This document shows positions 39,943 to 47,861 of a stretch of DNA of 60,564 nt, piece by piece. Below the pieces are notes generated by a model. The model was given only the letters and a program-made list of their open reading frames with translations, was not told where the DNA came from and did no database searches. A program made the position numbers and the translations under genes. The stretch is from Nocardioides sp. GY 10127 (GTDB taxonomy: Bacteria > Actinomycetota > Actinomycetes > Propionibacteriales > Nocardioidaceae): contig NZ_STGL01000011.1 of assembly GCF_004919085.1 (NCBI RefSeq), positions 1 to 60,564 on the forward strand, in the 5' to 3' direction. Within the stretch, counting starts at the first letter, position 1; each line of letters opens with the position of its first letter.

Positions 39943-41580
39943 ATGAACCCCCGCGCGGCGCTCAGGAGCGCCGGAGCCCTCTCCGTGACCGGCCTGATGC
40001 TGCTGCTCGCCGCCTGCAGCGGCAGCAGCTCCTCAGACGAGGGCACGGACGCCTCCGCGCTCACCCAGGCCAACACCTTCGGCACCGTCAGCAGCTCGCT
40101 GGACGTCCTGAAGTGGAACTTCCCGGCCGAGCCCAACACCCTCGACCCGACCACCACCGGCGGCTACGCCGGCACCACGATCGTCGCCTCCACGTGCGAC
40201 TCGCTGACGTACCAGACGGCCGACTTCGAGATCAAGCCGCACCTGGCCACGCCGACCCAGGTGTCGCCGACCAAGGTCACGCTGGACATCAACACCGACG
40301 CGACGTTCTGGGACGGCAAGCCGGTCACGCCGGCCGACGTCATCTACTCCCTGGAGAAGAGCGCGTCGCCGACCGCCTACTACAACTTCGCCTTCACCTA
40401 CGTGAAGGACATGAAGCAGACCGGCGCGCACCAGGTCACCGTCACCTTCACCCAGCCCGACGAGCTGTTCGTCAAGGAGCTCTCCTCCAACGTCGGCACC
40501 GTCTGGGAGAAGGCCTACGCCGAGAAGGCGGGCGACAAGTACGGCACGGCCGAGGGCGGGATCATGTGCTCGGGCCCGCTCGAGCTGTCCGACTGGACGC
40601 CGGGCCAGTCGATCACCCTCACCAAGAACCCCGACTACTGGGACCCGACGTTCGAGGCCCAGTCCGACGAGATCGACATCAGCTTCGTCGCTGACTCCAG
40701 CGCTGTCACGCAGGGCCTGCTCTCCGGTGACCTGGACGGCGCCTCCAACCTGGCGGCCTCGACGATCGACTCGTTGTCCGACACCGACGCGGGCACGCTC
40801 GTCTCGGGCCAGACGATCACCCAGACCTACCTGGCCCTCACCAACCCCGGTGGCCGGACCGGCAGCACCGACCTGCGCAAGGCCATCTTCGGCTCGCTGG
40901 ACCGCGACACCATCGCCTCGTCGATCTACCAGGGTGCCGCCGAGGGTGCCTACACCGCGATCCCCTCCGACTACTGGGAGTCCGACGCGACCGACATCTA
41001 CGAGCCGGCCTACGAGTCCTACGAGGCCGACCGCAACCTGTCCACCGAGGACGCGAAGGCGCTCGTCGAGAAGAGCGGGTACGACGGGGAGACCCTCACC
41101 CTCGCCTACGCGGCGGGTGACGCGACCGTCCAGCTGATGGCGCAGTACCTCCAGCAGCAGATGGCCACCATCGGCGTCGACCTCAAGCTCAAGTCGCTCC
41201 AGACGGCGGCCTACAGCAACGTCCTGTACTCCAGCGAGGCGCGCAAGGACATCGACTTCGTCATCTTCGACAACTACGGCTACACGCTGGACCCGGTCGA
41301 GTCGCTCGCGTTCTTCTTCGGCACCGGCCAGGTCTTCAACTTCACCGACTGGGACGACGCGGCCGTGCAGAAGGGCATCGCGAAGCTGCGCACGACCTTC
41401 GACACCACGAAGCGGGTCACCGAGTTCGTGAAGCTCCAGGACGCCTGGGAGACCGAGCTGCCGCTCACCACCATCGTCGTCCCCCGGGCCCTGACCTTCG
41501 TGGGTGACGGGATCGGCGGGGTGACCACCTCGGCGGCCGCGAACCTCCAGCCCTCGCTCGCCCTCATCGGCGCCGAGTGA
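39943..41580 (+). CDS. Family 5 solute-binding lipoprotein of a peptide/nickel-type ABC importer
   Basis: 545 aa. The signal peptide ends in the lipobox LAAC (Cys25), followed by a Ser/Asp linker. SBP family 5 features are PNTLDPTTTGGYAG, CDSLTYQ, LNINTDATFWDGKPVTPADVIYSL (shown here as DATFWDGKPVTPADV), LTKNPDYWDP and LRKAIFGSLDRDTI. ATG 39943 has AGGAGG. It captures the ligand for the dppBCDF-type transporter below. A strong 19-bp hairpin follows the stop. With dioxygenase and amine oxidase neighbours, an amine, opine or short peptide is a likely ligand. Confidence 0.94.
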   Translation: MNPRAALRSAGALSVTGLMLLLAACSGSSSSDEGTDASALTQANTFGTVSSSLDVLKWNFPAEPNTLDPTTTGGYAGTTIVASTCDSLTYQTADFEIKPHLATPTQVSPTKVTLDINTDATFWDGKPVTPADVIYSLEKSASPTAYYNFAFTYVKDMKQTGAHQVTVTFTQPDELFVKELSSNVGTVWEKAYAEKAGDKYGTAEGGIMCSGPLELSDWTPGQSITLTKNPDYWDPTFEAQSDEIDISFVADSSAVTQGLLSGDLDGASNLAASTIDSLSDTDAGTLVSGQTITQTYLALTNPGGRTGSTDLRKAIFGSLDRDTIASSIYQGAAEGAYTAIPSDYWESDATDIYEPAYESYEADRNLSTEDAKALVEKSGYDGETLTLAYAAGDATVQLMAQYLQQQMATIGVDLKLKSLQTAAYSNVLYSSEARKDIDFVIFDNYGYTLDPVESLAFFFGTGQVFNFTDWDDAAVQKGIAKLRTTFDTTKRVTEFVKLQDAWETELPLTTIVVPRALTFVGDGIGGVTTSAAANLQPSLALIGAE

Positions 41581-41584
41581 GCCC

Positions 41585-41627
41585 GGCGGCCGTGGGGCCG
41601 GGCCTCGCGCCCGGCCCCACGGCCGCC
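41585..41627 (+). terminator. 19-bp-stem hairpin after the binding-protein gene
   Basis: GGCGGCCGTGGGGCCGGGC (41585-41603), loop CTCGC, then its perfect complement (41609-41627). It begins 4 nt after the stop and precedes co-oriented genes, so it probably stabilises or partly terminates the message. Confidence 0.75.
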
Positions 41628-41717
41628 CCTCCGGGCCGGCACCCGCGGCTCCCGCCGCCCACCCGCCCGGACCAGCACCACCCACCCGTGCACCACCGAG
41701 AAAGCAGAGGAACCAGC

Positions 41718-42590
41718 ATGTCCGAGACCGTCATGGACACCGCGACGGGTCTGCGCACGCTGCACCGCAGCGCGGGCGCCGACGCCATCTTCGCCGTCTA
41801 CGAGGAGGACGGCGGCGTCATCATCGAGGACCTCGTGAGCGCCGAGGACCTGGCCGCGATGAACGCCGAGCTCGAGCCCTACCTCAAGGACCGTGCCCCC
41901 GGCGCCCAGGGCGGCGCCGAGGCCAACGAGGAGTTCGCCGCCTTCTACGGCGCCCAGACCAAGCGCATCACCCAGCTCGTGACCCGCAGCGCGACCTTCC
42001 GCGAGAAGGTCCTGTGCGACCCGCTCACCTGGGAGCTCGTCTGGAAGGTCTTCCCGGACCACGCCGAGGCCCCGCCGTGGATGTGCACGGCCCAGATCAT
42101 CGAGATCGGCCCCGGCAACGCCGCCCAGATGCTGCACCGCGACACCGGCAACTACCCGGACTACCTGACGATGGGGAAGTCGGCGCCGGAGGTCATGTTC
42201 AACTTCCTCTTCGCCCTCACCGACTTCACCGAGGAGATCGGCGCCACGCGCGTCGTCCCGGGCAGCCACACCTGGGACGACTACTCCGTCCCCGGCGACC
42301 CGGCCGACTCCGTCGGCGCCGAGATGAAGGCCGGCAGCGCCCTGTTCTTCTCGGGCAAGGTCCTCCACGGCGGCGGGCAGAACAGCAGCACCGACCGGTG
42401 GCGCCGCGCCCTGGCCCTGCCGTTCAACGCCGCCCACCTCGTGCCCGAGGAGGCCGCGCCGTTCCTGATGGACCTGGAGCTGGTCAAGACCCTGCCCCCG
42501 CACGTCCAGGCAGCCCTGGGCTTCCGCTCCAAGGGCCGCGGCCTGTGGAGCGCGGACTGGTCCCCCCTCGAGGGCTACCTCGGGCTCTGA
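41718..42590 (+). CDS. Phytanoyl-CoA dioxygenase family protein (copy 2)
   Basis: 290 aa. Iron site MLHRDTGNYP (HxD) and distal His in VLHGGGQN; VPGSHTWDDY and RRALALPFNAAHL follow. It is placed inside the importer operon, between the binding protein and permeases, which strongly suggests it acts on the imported compound. More distant from copies 1 and 3 than they are from each other; YGAQTKRITQLV replaces the RTRR region. ATG 41718 with AGAGGAA upstream. Confidence 0.93.
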   Translation: MSETVMDTATGLRTLHRSAGADAIFAVYEEDGGVIIEDLVSAEDLAAMNAELEPYLKDRAPGAQGGAEANEEFAAFYGAQTKRITQLVTRSATFREKVLCDPLTWELVWKVFPDHAEAPPWMCTAQIIEIGPGNAAQMLHRDTGNYPDYLTMGKSAPEVMFNFLFALTDFTEEIGATRVVPGSHTWDDYSVPGDPADSVGAEMKAGSALFFSGKVLHGGGQNSSTDRWRRALALPFNAAHLVPEEAAPFLMDLELVKTLPPHVQAALGFRSKGRGLWSADWSPLEGYLGL

Positions 42591-42637
42591 GCCCGACCGA
42601 TCCCTCACCCGACCACGCCCACCCCGAGGAGAGCGCG

Positions 42638-43681
42638 ATGGCGACACCCACCCTGCCCGCAGGCACCGTCACCAGCACGGACGACCGTGCCGGCGGCGGA
42701 CCGCCCTCCTCGGGGCGGGCGCTGCTCGCGTCCGCCCGCCGGCTCGCGCCCCTGTGGCGGTGGGTGCTGCTGCCGCTGCTGACGATGCTCATCGCCTCGG
42801 CCGTGGTCTTCTTCGCGCTGGCCCTGGCCCCGGGAGACCCGCTCGCGCAGGCCCTGGGCTCGCACCCGACGGCCGAGAGCCGCGCGCTGCTCGAGGCCAA
42901 GTACGGCCTGGACCGCCCGCTCGTCGTCCAGTACCTCAGCTGGCTCTCGGGCGTCCTGCACGGCGACTTCGGCACCTCGATCGTCCAGAAGGCGTCCGTG
43001 TGGTCGCTCATCGCGCCCCGGATCTCGGTCACGCTCAGCCTGGTGGCCTACGCCGGCGTGCTGGTGGTCGTCGGCGGTCTCGCCTCCGCGACCCTGGGCA
43101 CGATGGTGAAGCCCCTCGGGCCGCTGGTCACGGTCGTCAGCGCGATCGGCGTCGCCGTGCCGGCCTACGTGGCGGCCTCCGTCCTCTCCCTGCTCTTCGT
43201 CATCCAGCTCGGCTGGTTCCCGGCCCTCGGCGCCGGGGACGGCCTGGGTGACCGGCTCTACCACCTCACGCTGCCCGCCATCGCGCTGGCGATCGGCTGG
43301 GGCAGCTACCTCAGCCAGGTCGGCCGCGCCGCGCTCCGCGAGGAGAGCGACCGCGAGCACGTCGAGACGGCGCGCGCCCGCGGGCTCAGCGCCGGCACCG
43401 TCTTCCGCCGCCACGTCCTGCGCAACGCGGCCGTCCCCATCGTCACCGTCTCGGCCCTCGCCGTCGCCGCGCTGGTGGTGGGAGCCACCGTCGTGGAGAC
43501 CGCGTTCGGCATCGACGGCCTCGGCTCGTTCTTCGTCACGGCGGTCTCGAACAAGGACTACGCGTCGGTGGAGGCCGTGAGCCTCCTGCTGGTGGTCCTG
43601 TTCGTCCTGCTCACGACGGCCCTGGACGCCGTCCACACCCTCCTCGACCCCCGACTCCGCACCCCGGGAGCCAGCCGATGA
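42638..43681 (+). CDS. ABC transporter permease, DppB type
   Basis: 347 aa. The first helix is VLLPLLTMLIASAVVFFALALAPGDP, the periplasmic region has KYGLDRPLVVQYLSWLSGVLHGDFGTS typical of DppB/OppB, and the ATPase-docking loop is ARARGLSAGTVFRRHVLRNA. ATG 42638 has GAGGAG. The stop overlaps the dppC-type start by ATGA. Forms the heterodimeric pore with the next gene product. Confidence 0.95.
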   Translation: MATPTLPAGTVTSTDDRAGGGPPSSGRALLASARRLAPLWRWVLLPLLTMLIASAVVFFALALAPGDPLAQALGSHPTAESRALLEAKYGLDRPLVVQYLSWLSGVLHGDFGTSIVQKASVWSLIAPRISVTLSLVAYAGVLVVVGGLASATLGTMVKPLGPLVTVVSAIGVAVPAYVAASVLSLLFVIQLGWFPALGAGDGLGDRLYHLTLPAIALAIGWGSYLSQVGRAALREESDREHVETARARGLSAGTVFRRHVLRNAAVPIVTVSALAVAALVVGATVVETAFGIDGLGSFFVTAVSNKDYASVEAVSLLLVVLFVLLTTALDAVHTLLDPRLRTPGASR

Positions 43682-44538
43682 CCACCCTCGCCCTGCCCTC
43701 CGTCCTCCCGCGCGGCGCGCGGGAGCGGTTCCGCTCCGTGGACCCCGTGGCCCTCGTGGTCGGCGCGGTCTGCGCCCTCCTGGTGCTCCTCGCCGTCGTG
43801 GGGCCGATGATCTCCGGCTACGACTCCCAGACCGGCGACATCCTGCACGCCGGCGAGGGCCCCTCGGCCGCCCACTGGTTCGGCACCGACGCCCTGGGGC
43901 GTGACATCTTCACGCGGGCCGCGGTCGGGGCCAGGCTGTCCCTCGTGGCGCCCGCGGTCTGCGTCCTCATCGCCGCAGCCGTCGCCACCGTCCTCGCGCT
44001 GGTCTCCAGCTGGTTCGGCGGGTGGGTCGACACCGCCATCACCCGCGGCCTCGACATCGTCTTCGCCTTCCCGAGCCTGCTGTTCGCCCTCATCGCGATC
44101 GCGATCTTCGGCACCGGCATCACGGCGCCGGTGATCGCGCTGAGCATCGCCTACGTCCCCTACCTGGCCCGCGTGGCCCGGGTGACGGCCCGCAGGGAGC
44201 GGCACGCCGCCTACATCACGGCCGGCACCCTCCAGGGCCTGGCGCCGTCGCGGGTGGCGATCCGGCACCTGCTGCCGTCCATGTTCCCGGTCATCCGCAC
44301 CCAGGCGACGATCATGTACGGCTCGTGCCTCACCGACCTGGCCGGCATCTCGTTCCTGGGCCTGGGCGTCCAGCCGCCGGTGGCCGAGTGGGGCTCGATG
44401 GTCAACGAGGGCCGCACCGCCCTCCTCGACGGCCACCCCGAGGAGGCCCTGTTCCCGGGCCTGCTCATCGTCGTCACGGTCGTCGCCTTCAACCTGCTGG
44501 CCGAGCGCTTCGCCCTCCGAGAGGACCGAGTCAAGTGA
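43678..44538 (+). CDS. ABC transporter permease, DppC type
   Basis: 286 aa. The N-terminal LLAVVGPMISGYD and HWFGTDALGRDIFTRAAVGARLSL are typical of DppC/OppC, and the docking loop reads TAGTLQGLAPSRVAIRHLLP. ISFLGLGVQPPVAEWGSMVNEGR is the usual C-terminal block. Overlaps both neighbours by 4 nt. Confidence 0.95.
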   Translation: MTTLALPSVLPRGARERFRSVDPVALVVGAVCALLVLLAVVGPMISGYDSQTGDILHAGEGPSAAHWFGTDALGRDIFTRAAVGARLSLVAPAVCVLIAAAVATVLALVSSWFGGWVDTAITRGLDIVFAFPSLLFALIAIAIFGTGITAPVIALSIAYVPYLARVARVTARRERHAAYITAGTLQGLAPSRVAIRHLLPSMFPVIRTQATIMYGSCLTDLAGISFLGLGVQPPVAEWGSMVNEGRTALLDGHPEEALFPGLLIVVTVVAFNLLAERFALREDRVK

Positions 44539-45545
44539 GCGTCACCGAGATCCCCGCACCGCTGCTCGAGGTCCGCGACCTCGCGGTCGACCTGCCGGTC
44601 GGCAAGGGCCACCGGCCCGTCATCACCGACGTCTCGTTCAGCCTGAGGGCCGGCGAGTCGCTCGGTCTGGTCGGCGAGTCCGGCTCCGGCAAGTCGATGA
44701 CCGTCCGCTCGGCCCTGCGCCTGCTGCCGGCGGGCAGCCGGGTGGCCGGCTCCATCCGTTGGGAGGGCGAGGACGTCTACGCGATGTCCCGCTCCCGGCT
44801 CCGCTCGTGGCACGCCTCCGAGGTCGGCTTCATCCACCAGGACCCGCGCGCCCACATCAACCCGCTGCGCACCATCGGCGACTTCCTCACCGAGGGGCTG
44901 CGCGCGTCCGGGGTGGGCCGGCGGGAGTCCGTCGAGAAGGCGGAGGCACTCCTGGAGCGCGTGGGCATCACCGAGCCCCGGACCCGGATGCGGCAGTACC
45001 CGCACGAGCTGTCGGGCGGTCTCCTCCAGCGCGTCATGATCGCCTCGGTCCTCCTCGTGGAGCCCAAGCTGATCATCGCGGACGAGCCGACGACCGCCCT
45101 CGACGTCACGATCCAGGAGTCGGTCATGGCCATCCTCGACGACCTGCGTCGACACGAGGGCGTCTCCCTCGTCATGATCACCCACGACCTCGACCTGGCT
45201 GCCGCGGTCACCGACCGCATCGCGGTCGTCTACGCGGGGCAGCTGGTCGAGGAGGGCGCGTCGGGCTCCATCCACACCGAGGGGCTCCACCCCTACTCGG
45301 TGGGGCTGCTCGAGTCCCGCCCCTCGACCACCCGACGCCAGCGGCTCCGGGCGATCCCGGGCCGCCCGGTCGCGGCCTTCGAGGCACCACCCGGGTGCGT
45401 CTTCGTCGACCGCTGCGCCCACGCCGTCGACACGTGCCGCGAGGAGCGGCCGTCCCTCCGGCCGGTCCAGCGCCAGCTCGTGGCCTGCCACCGGGCCGAG
45501 GACCTGCAGGCTCCCGTCGTGCTGGCCGCGGGGGGTGCTCTCTGA
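44535..45545 (+). CDS. ABC transporter ATP-binding protein, DppD type
   Basis: 336 aa. Walker A GESGSGKS, Q-loop IHQDPRAHINPLRT, signature LSGGLLQRV, Walker B LIIADEPT and switch His in MITHDL. The C-terminal oligopeptide-transporter region contains GCVFVDRCAHAVDTC, whose Cys residues can hold an iron-sulphur cluster in relatives. GTG 44535 overlaps the permease stop. Pairs with the next ATPase. Confidence 0.95.
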   Translation: MSVTEIPAPLLEVRDLAVDLPVGKGHRPVITDVSFSLRAGESLGLVGESGSGKSMTVRSALRLLPAGSRVAGSIRWEGEDVYAMSRSRLRSWHASEVGFIHQDPRAHINPLRTIGDFLTEGLRASGVGRRESVEKAEALLERVGITEPRTRMRQYPHELSGGLLQRVMIASVLLVEPKLIIADEPTTALDVTIQESVMAILDDLRRHEGVSLVMITHDLDLAAAVTDRIAVVYAGQLVEEGASGSIHTEGLHPYSVGLLESRPSTTRRQRLRAIPGRPVAAFEAPPGCVFVDRCAHAVDTCREERPSLRPVQRQLVACHRAEDLQAPVVLAAGGAL

Positions 45546-46345
45546 TGGTCGAGCAGCTCACCGCACGCCACCTGCGCAAGGAGTACCGCCTGCGCGGGGG
45601 CGAGACCCTGGTCGCCGTCCACGACGTCTCGTTCTCCGTCTCCGCCGGCGACTCGCTGGCGATCGTGGGCGAGTCCGGCTCGGGCAAGACCACGTGCGCG
45701 CGGATCGTGGCGGGCCTGGAGCCCGCGACGTCCGGCACCGTCCTCTTCGACGAGCAGGAGGTGGACGCCGCGCAGGCCCGTGTCTCGGCCCGCCGGTGGC
45801 GCGCACGCCAGGTGCAGATGGTCTTCCAGGACCCCTACTCCTCCCTGGACCCCCGCCAGAGCGTCAACGACTCCGTCTCGGAGGTGCTCGCCGCGCACGG
45901 CCTGCACGACCGCCGCGAGCGCGCGGCCCGGACGGCGGACCTGCTGGACAAGGTGGGGCTGCCCGAGCGGGTCGGCCGGTCGAAGCCCAAGCAGCTCTCC
46001 GGTGGACAGCGCCAGCGCGTCGCGATCATGAAGGCGCTCGCGGTGAAGCCGCGGCTGCTCATCCTCGACGAGGCCGTCTCGGCCCTCGACGTCTCGGTCC
46101 AGGCCCAGGTCATCAACCTGCTCAGCGACCTGCGCGCCTCGGAGAAGCTGGCCTTCCTGTTCATCTCCCACGACCTCGGGGTCGTGCGCCAGGTCAGCGA
46201 CCGGGTCATGGTGATGCGCCACGGCCGCGTGGTGGAGGAGGGCAGCACCGACGCGGTGCTCGACGCCCCCTCCGACCCCTACACGCAGCGGCTGCTCGAC
46301 GCGATCCCCCGCCCCGGCTGGAAGCCGGTGGCCCGGGCCGTCTGA
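45545..46345 (+). CDS. ABC transporter ATP-binding protein, DppF type
   Basis: 266 aa. Walker A GESGSGKTT, Q-loop FQDPYSSLDPRQSV, signature LSGGQRQRV, Walker B LLILDEAVSALD, switch His in FISHDL. It stops after PYTQRLLDAIPRPGW without the Cys-rich extension of DppD, as is common for the F partner. ATG 45545 overlaps the upstream TGA by one base. Last gene of the importer operon. Confidence 0.95.
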   Translation: MVEQLTARHLRKEYRLRGGETLVAVHDVSFSVSAGDSLAIVGESGSGKTTCARIVAGLEPATSGTVLFDEQEVDAAQARVSARRWRARQVQMVFQDPYSSLDPRQSVNDSVSEVLAAHGLHDRRERAARTADLLDKVGLPERVGRSKPKQLSGGQRQRVAIMKALAVKPRLLILDEAVSALDVSVQAQVINLLSDLRASEKLAFLFISHDLGVVRQVSDRVMVMRHGRVVEEGSTDAVLDAPSDPYTQRLLDAIPRPGWKPVARAV

Positions 46346-46387
46346 CCCAGCAAGCGTCGGGTCGCCCCGACGCACCTCTCTCTCCGT

Positions 46388-46393
46388 TAGCGT
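46388..46393 (+). promoter_or_regulatory. -10 candidate for the TetR gene
   Basis: TAGCGT in the 125-bp gap after the importer operon. Transcription would start near 46400 and give a ~70-nt leader with AAGGAG before TTG 46471. Confidence 0.4.
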
Positions 46394-46470
46394 TCGAGGA
46401 CGGGCGGCCCGTGCCGCCCGTCCTCGGCGCCTCCTCGGGCCCTGACGGCCACGACAGAAGGAGCCCTTCC

Positions 46471-47187
46471 TTGGACAGCGGCGCTCTCCACGAGCCCCCT
46501 GCGGTCGCGGTGCCGACCGGCACCTCCGGCTCCGCGGACCCCAGGTCCCAGCCACTCGTCCCCGACTGGCGGCACTCCTCCGGCGCCCGGCGGCGGCCCA
46601 CCCAGGCGCGCAGCCAGCTGAAGATGAAGAAGGTGCTGCGGGCGGCCGAGCGCATCCTCGACGAGGAGGGCGAGGACGCCGTGACGACCACCGCGGTCGC
46701 CGCGCGCGCCGGCATCTCCGTCGGCTGGATCTACAACTACTTCGACGACCGGGGCGCCCTCCTGGAGGAGCTGCTCATCGACCAGATGCAGGAGCTCGAG
46801 GACGAGCTCGAGGCGGTGTTCTACGGTCTCGACCACCGCGACTGGCGACGCTCCGCCACCGCGGCCTGCGACGTGGTGGGGCGCTTCTACCGCGACCTGC
46901 CCGGCTTCTCCTCGATCCAGAACGACGGCGAGTGGACCCGGACGATCCAGCGGCTGGGCAACCAGATGGACGAGGCGATCGCCGAGATGGTGCTCGACTC
47001 CTTCACGCTCCCCCCGCTGCGGGAGGACGCCCCCGACGTGCCCATGCGGCTCGTCGTGGCCACCTACCTCACCCTGCTCAACACGACCGTCGGGATGGTC
47101 GTCCGCGCGCAGCCCGACGAGGTGGAGCCGGTGCTCGAGGAGGCCGCCCGCATGTGCGTGGCGTACCTGGCGCTGTACTTCGCCTGA
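46471..47187 (+). CDS. TetR family regulator of the dioxygenase/importer cluster
   Basis: 238 aa. A ~45-residue unstructured start precedes the TetR helix-turn-helix VAARAGISVGWIYNYFDDRGALLEEL. The ligand domain is all-helical (WTRTIQRLGNQMDEAIAEMVL). TTG 46471 is chosen because AAGGAG lies 7 nt before it; the domain itself could start at an internal Met (MKKVLRAAERIL). It follows the importer operon with its own promoter and is the nearest candidate to bind the inverted repeats at 39735 and 49946. Confidence 0.9.
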   Translation: MDSGALHEPPAVAVPTGTSGSADPRSQPLVPDWRHSSGARRRPTQARSQLKMKKVLRAAERILDEEGEDAVTTTAVAARAGISVGWIYNYFDDRGALLEELLIDQMQELEDELEAVFYGLDHRDWRRSATAACDVVGRFYRDLPGFSSIQNDGEWTRTIQRLGNQMDEAIAEMVLDSFTLPPLREDAPDVPMRLVVATYLTLLNTTVGMVVRAQPDEVEPVLEEAARMCVAYLALYFA

Positions 47188-47200
47188 CGGCCGTCCTCAG

Positions 47201-47289
47201 ACCGGAACAACCCGAAAGCTCGGCCGCGCCCAACTCTCTGACCTGCGAAGATCGGAGGTTGCACGCGCGGCCGAGCGGGTTGTTCCGGT
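47201..47289. repeat. Long inverted repeat (25-bp stem) at a convergent junction
   Basis: ACCGGAACAACCC (47201-47213), bulge GAAA, GCTCGGCCGCGC (47218-47229) pair without mismatch with GCGCGGCCGAGC (47265-47276) and GGGTTGTTCCGGT (47277-47289). The 35-nt apical loop may fold again. It lies between convergent genes and can terminate both, but the stem is far longer than needed. Confidence 0.85.
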
Positions 47290-47330
47290 CCTGGGACGTC
47301 GGACCCCGAGGACTCGGCGGGGTAGCCGGG

Positions 47331-47858
47331 TCAGACCAGCATGGCGCCCATCGCCAGCATCGAGGCCGCACCGGCCGCGAGCTCCCCCCGGACCAGCCAG
47401 GACGTGCTGCGCACCGCGGCCAGCACCAGCGGGACGGCCGCCGCGACGGCCACGCCGACCAGCACGGCGTCCAGCAGGGGGACGCCGAGGAGGGTGACGC
47501 CGGACGTCCCGGCGGCCCCCTCGGTGCCCTCCATCCCACTCATGCCGCTCATGCCGGCCGAGCCCATGGCCGCACCCATCCGCCACACGAGCGCCGCCAT
47601 GACGGCGAGGTGCAGCGTCCGGAGCCGGTGGTGGTCACCGCGCAGGAGCCACAGGCCGAGGGCCGCGGCTCCCAGCAGCAGCGCCCAGGACTCCCCGGAC
47701 AGCAGCGGCGCCGGCGACAGCATCGAGTCGAGCATCGCCAGCAGCATCAGGACCATGGCGGCGCTGTCCGCCCAGGCAGTCCGCGCGCGCATGGCGACGC
47801 AGCAGCCCGTGCCCAGCGCGGCCGGGACGACCGCGCCGAGCGCCAGCGCCGCCTCCAC
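47331..47858 (-). CDS. Met-rich integral membrane protein (DUF5134-like)
   Basis: 175 aa with about five hydrophobic segments (VLMLLAMLDSMLSPAPLL, LLLGAAALGLWLL, LLDAVLVGVAVAAAVPLVLAAV). A loop after HLAVMAALVWRMGAAMG carries MSGMSGME, a methionine-rich motif. This resembles the uncharacterised DUF5134 proteins. It begins 3 nt after the copper amine oxidase stop and is clearly co-transcribed with it. Met-rich membrane proteins often handle copper, so a role in supplying copper to the oxidase is a reasonable guess, not shown. Confidence 0.75.
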   Translation of the reverse strand: MEAALALGAVVPAALGTGCCVAMRARTAWADSAAMVLMLLAMLDSMLSPAPLLSGESWALLLGAAALGLWLLRGDHHRLRTLHLAVMAALVWRMGAAMGSAGMSGMSGMEGTEGAAGTSGVTLLGVPLLDAVLVGVAVAAAVPLVLAAVRSTSWLVRGELAAGAASMLAMGAMLV

Positions 47859-47861
47859 GGC

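Noticed and set aside
45535..47187. Long frame that would fuse an N-terminal extension to the TetR protein
   Set aside because: The upstream part overlaps the DppF-type gene in another frame. The TTG at 46471 with AAGGAG gives a normal TetR start.
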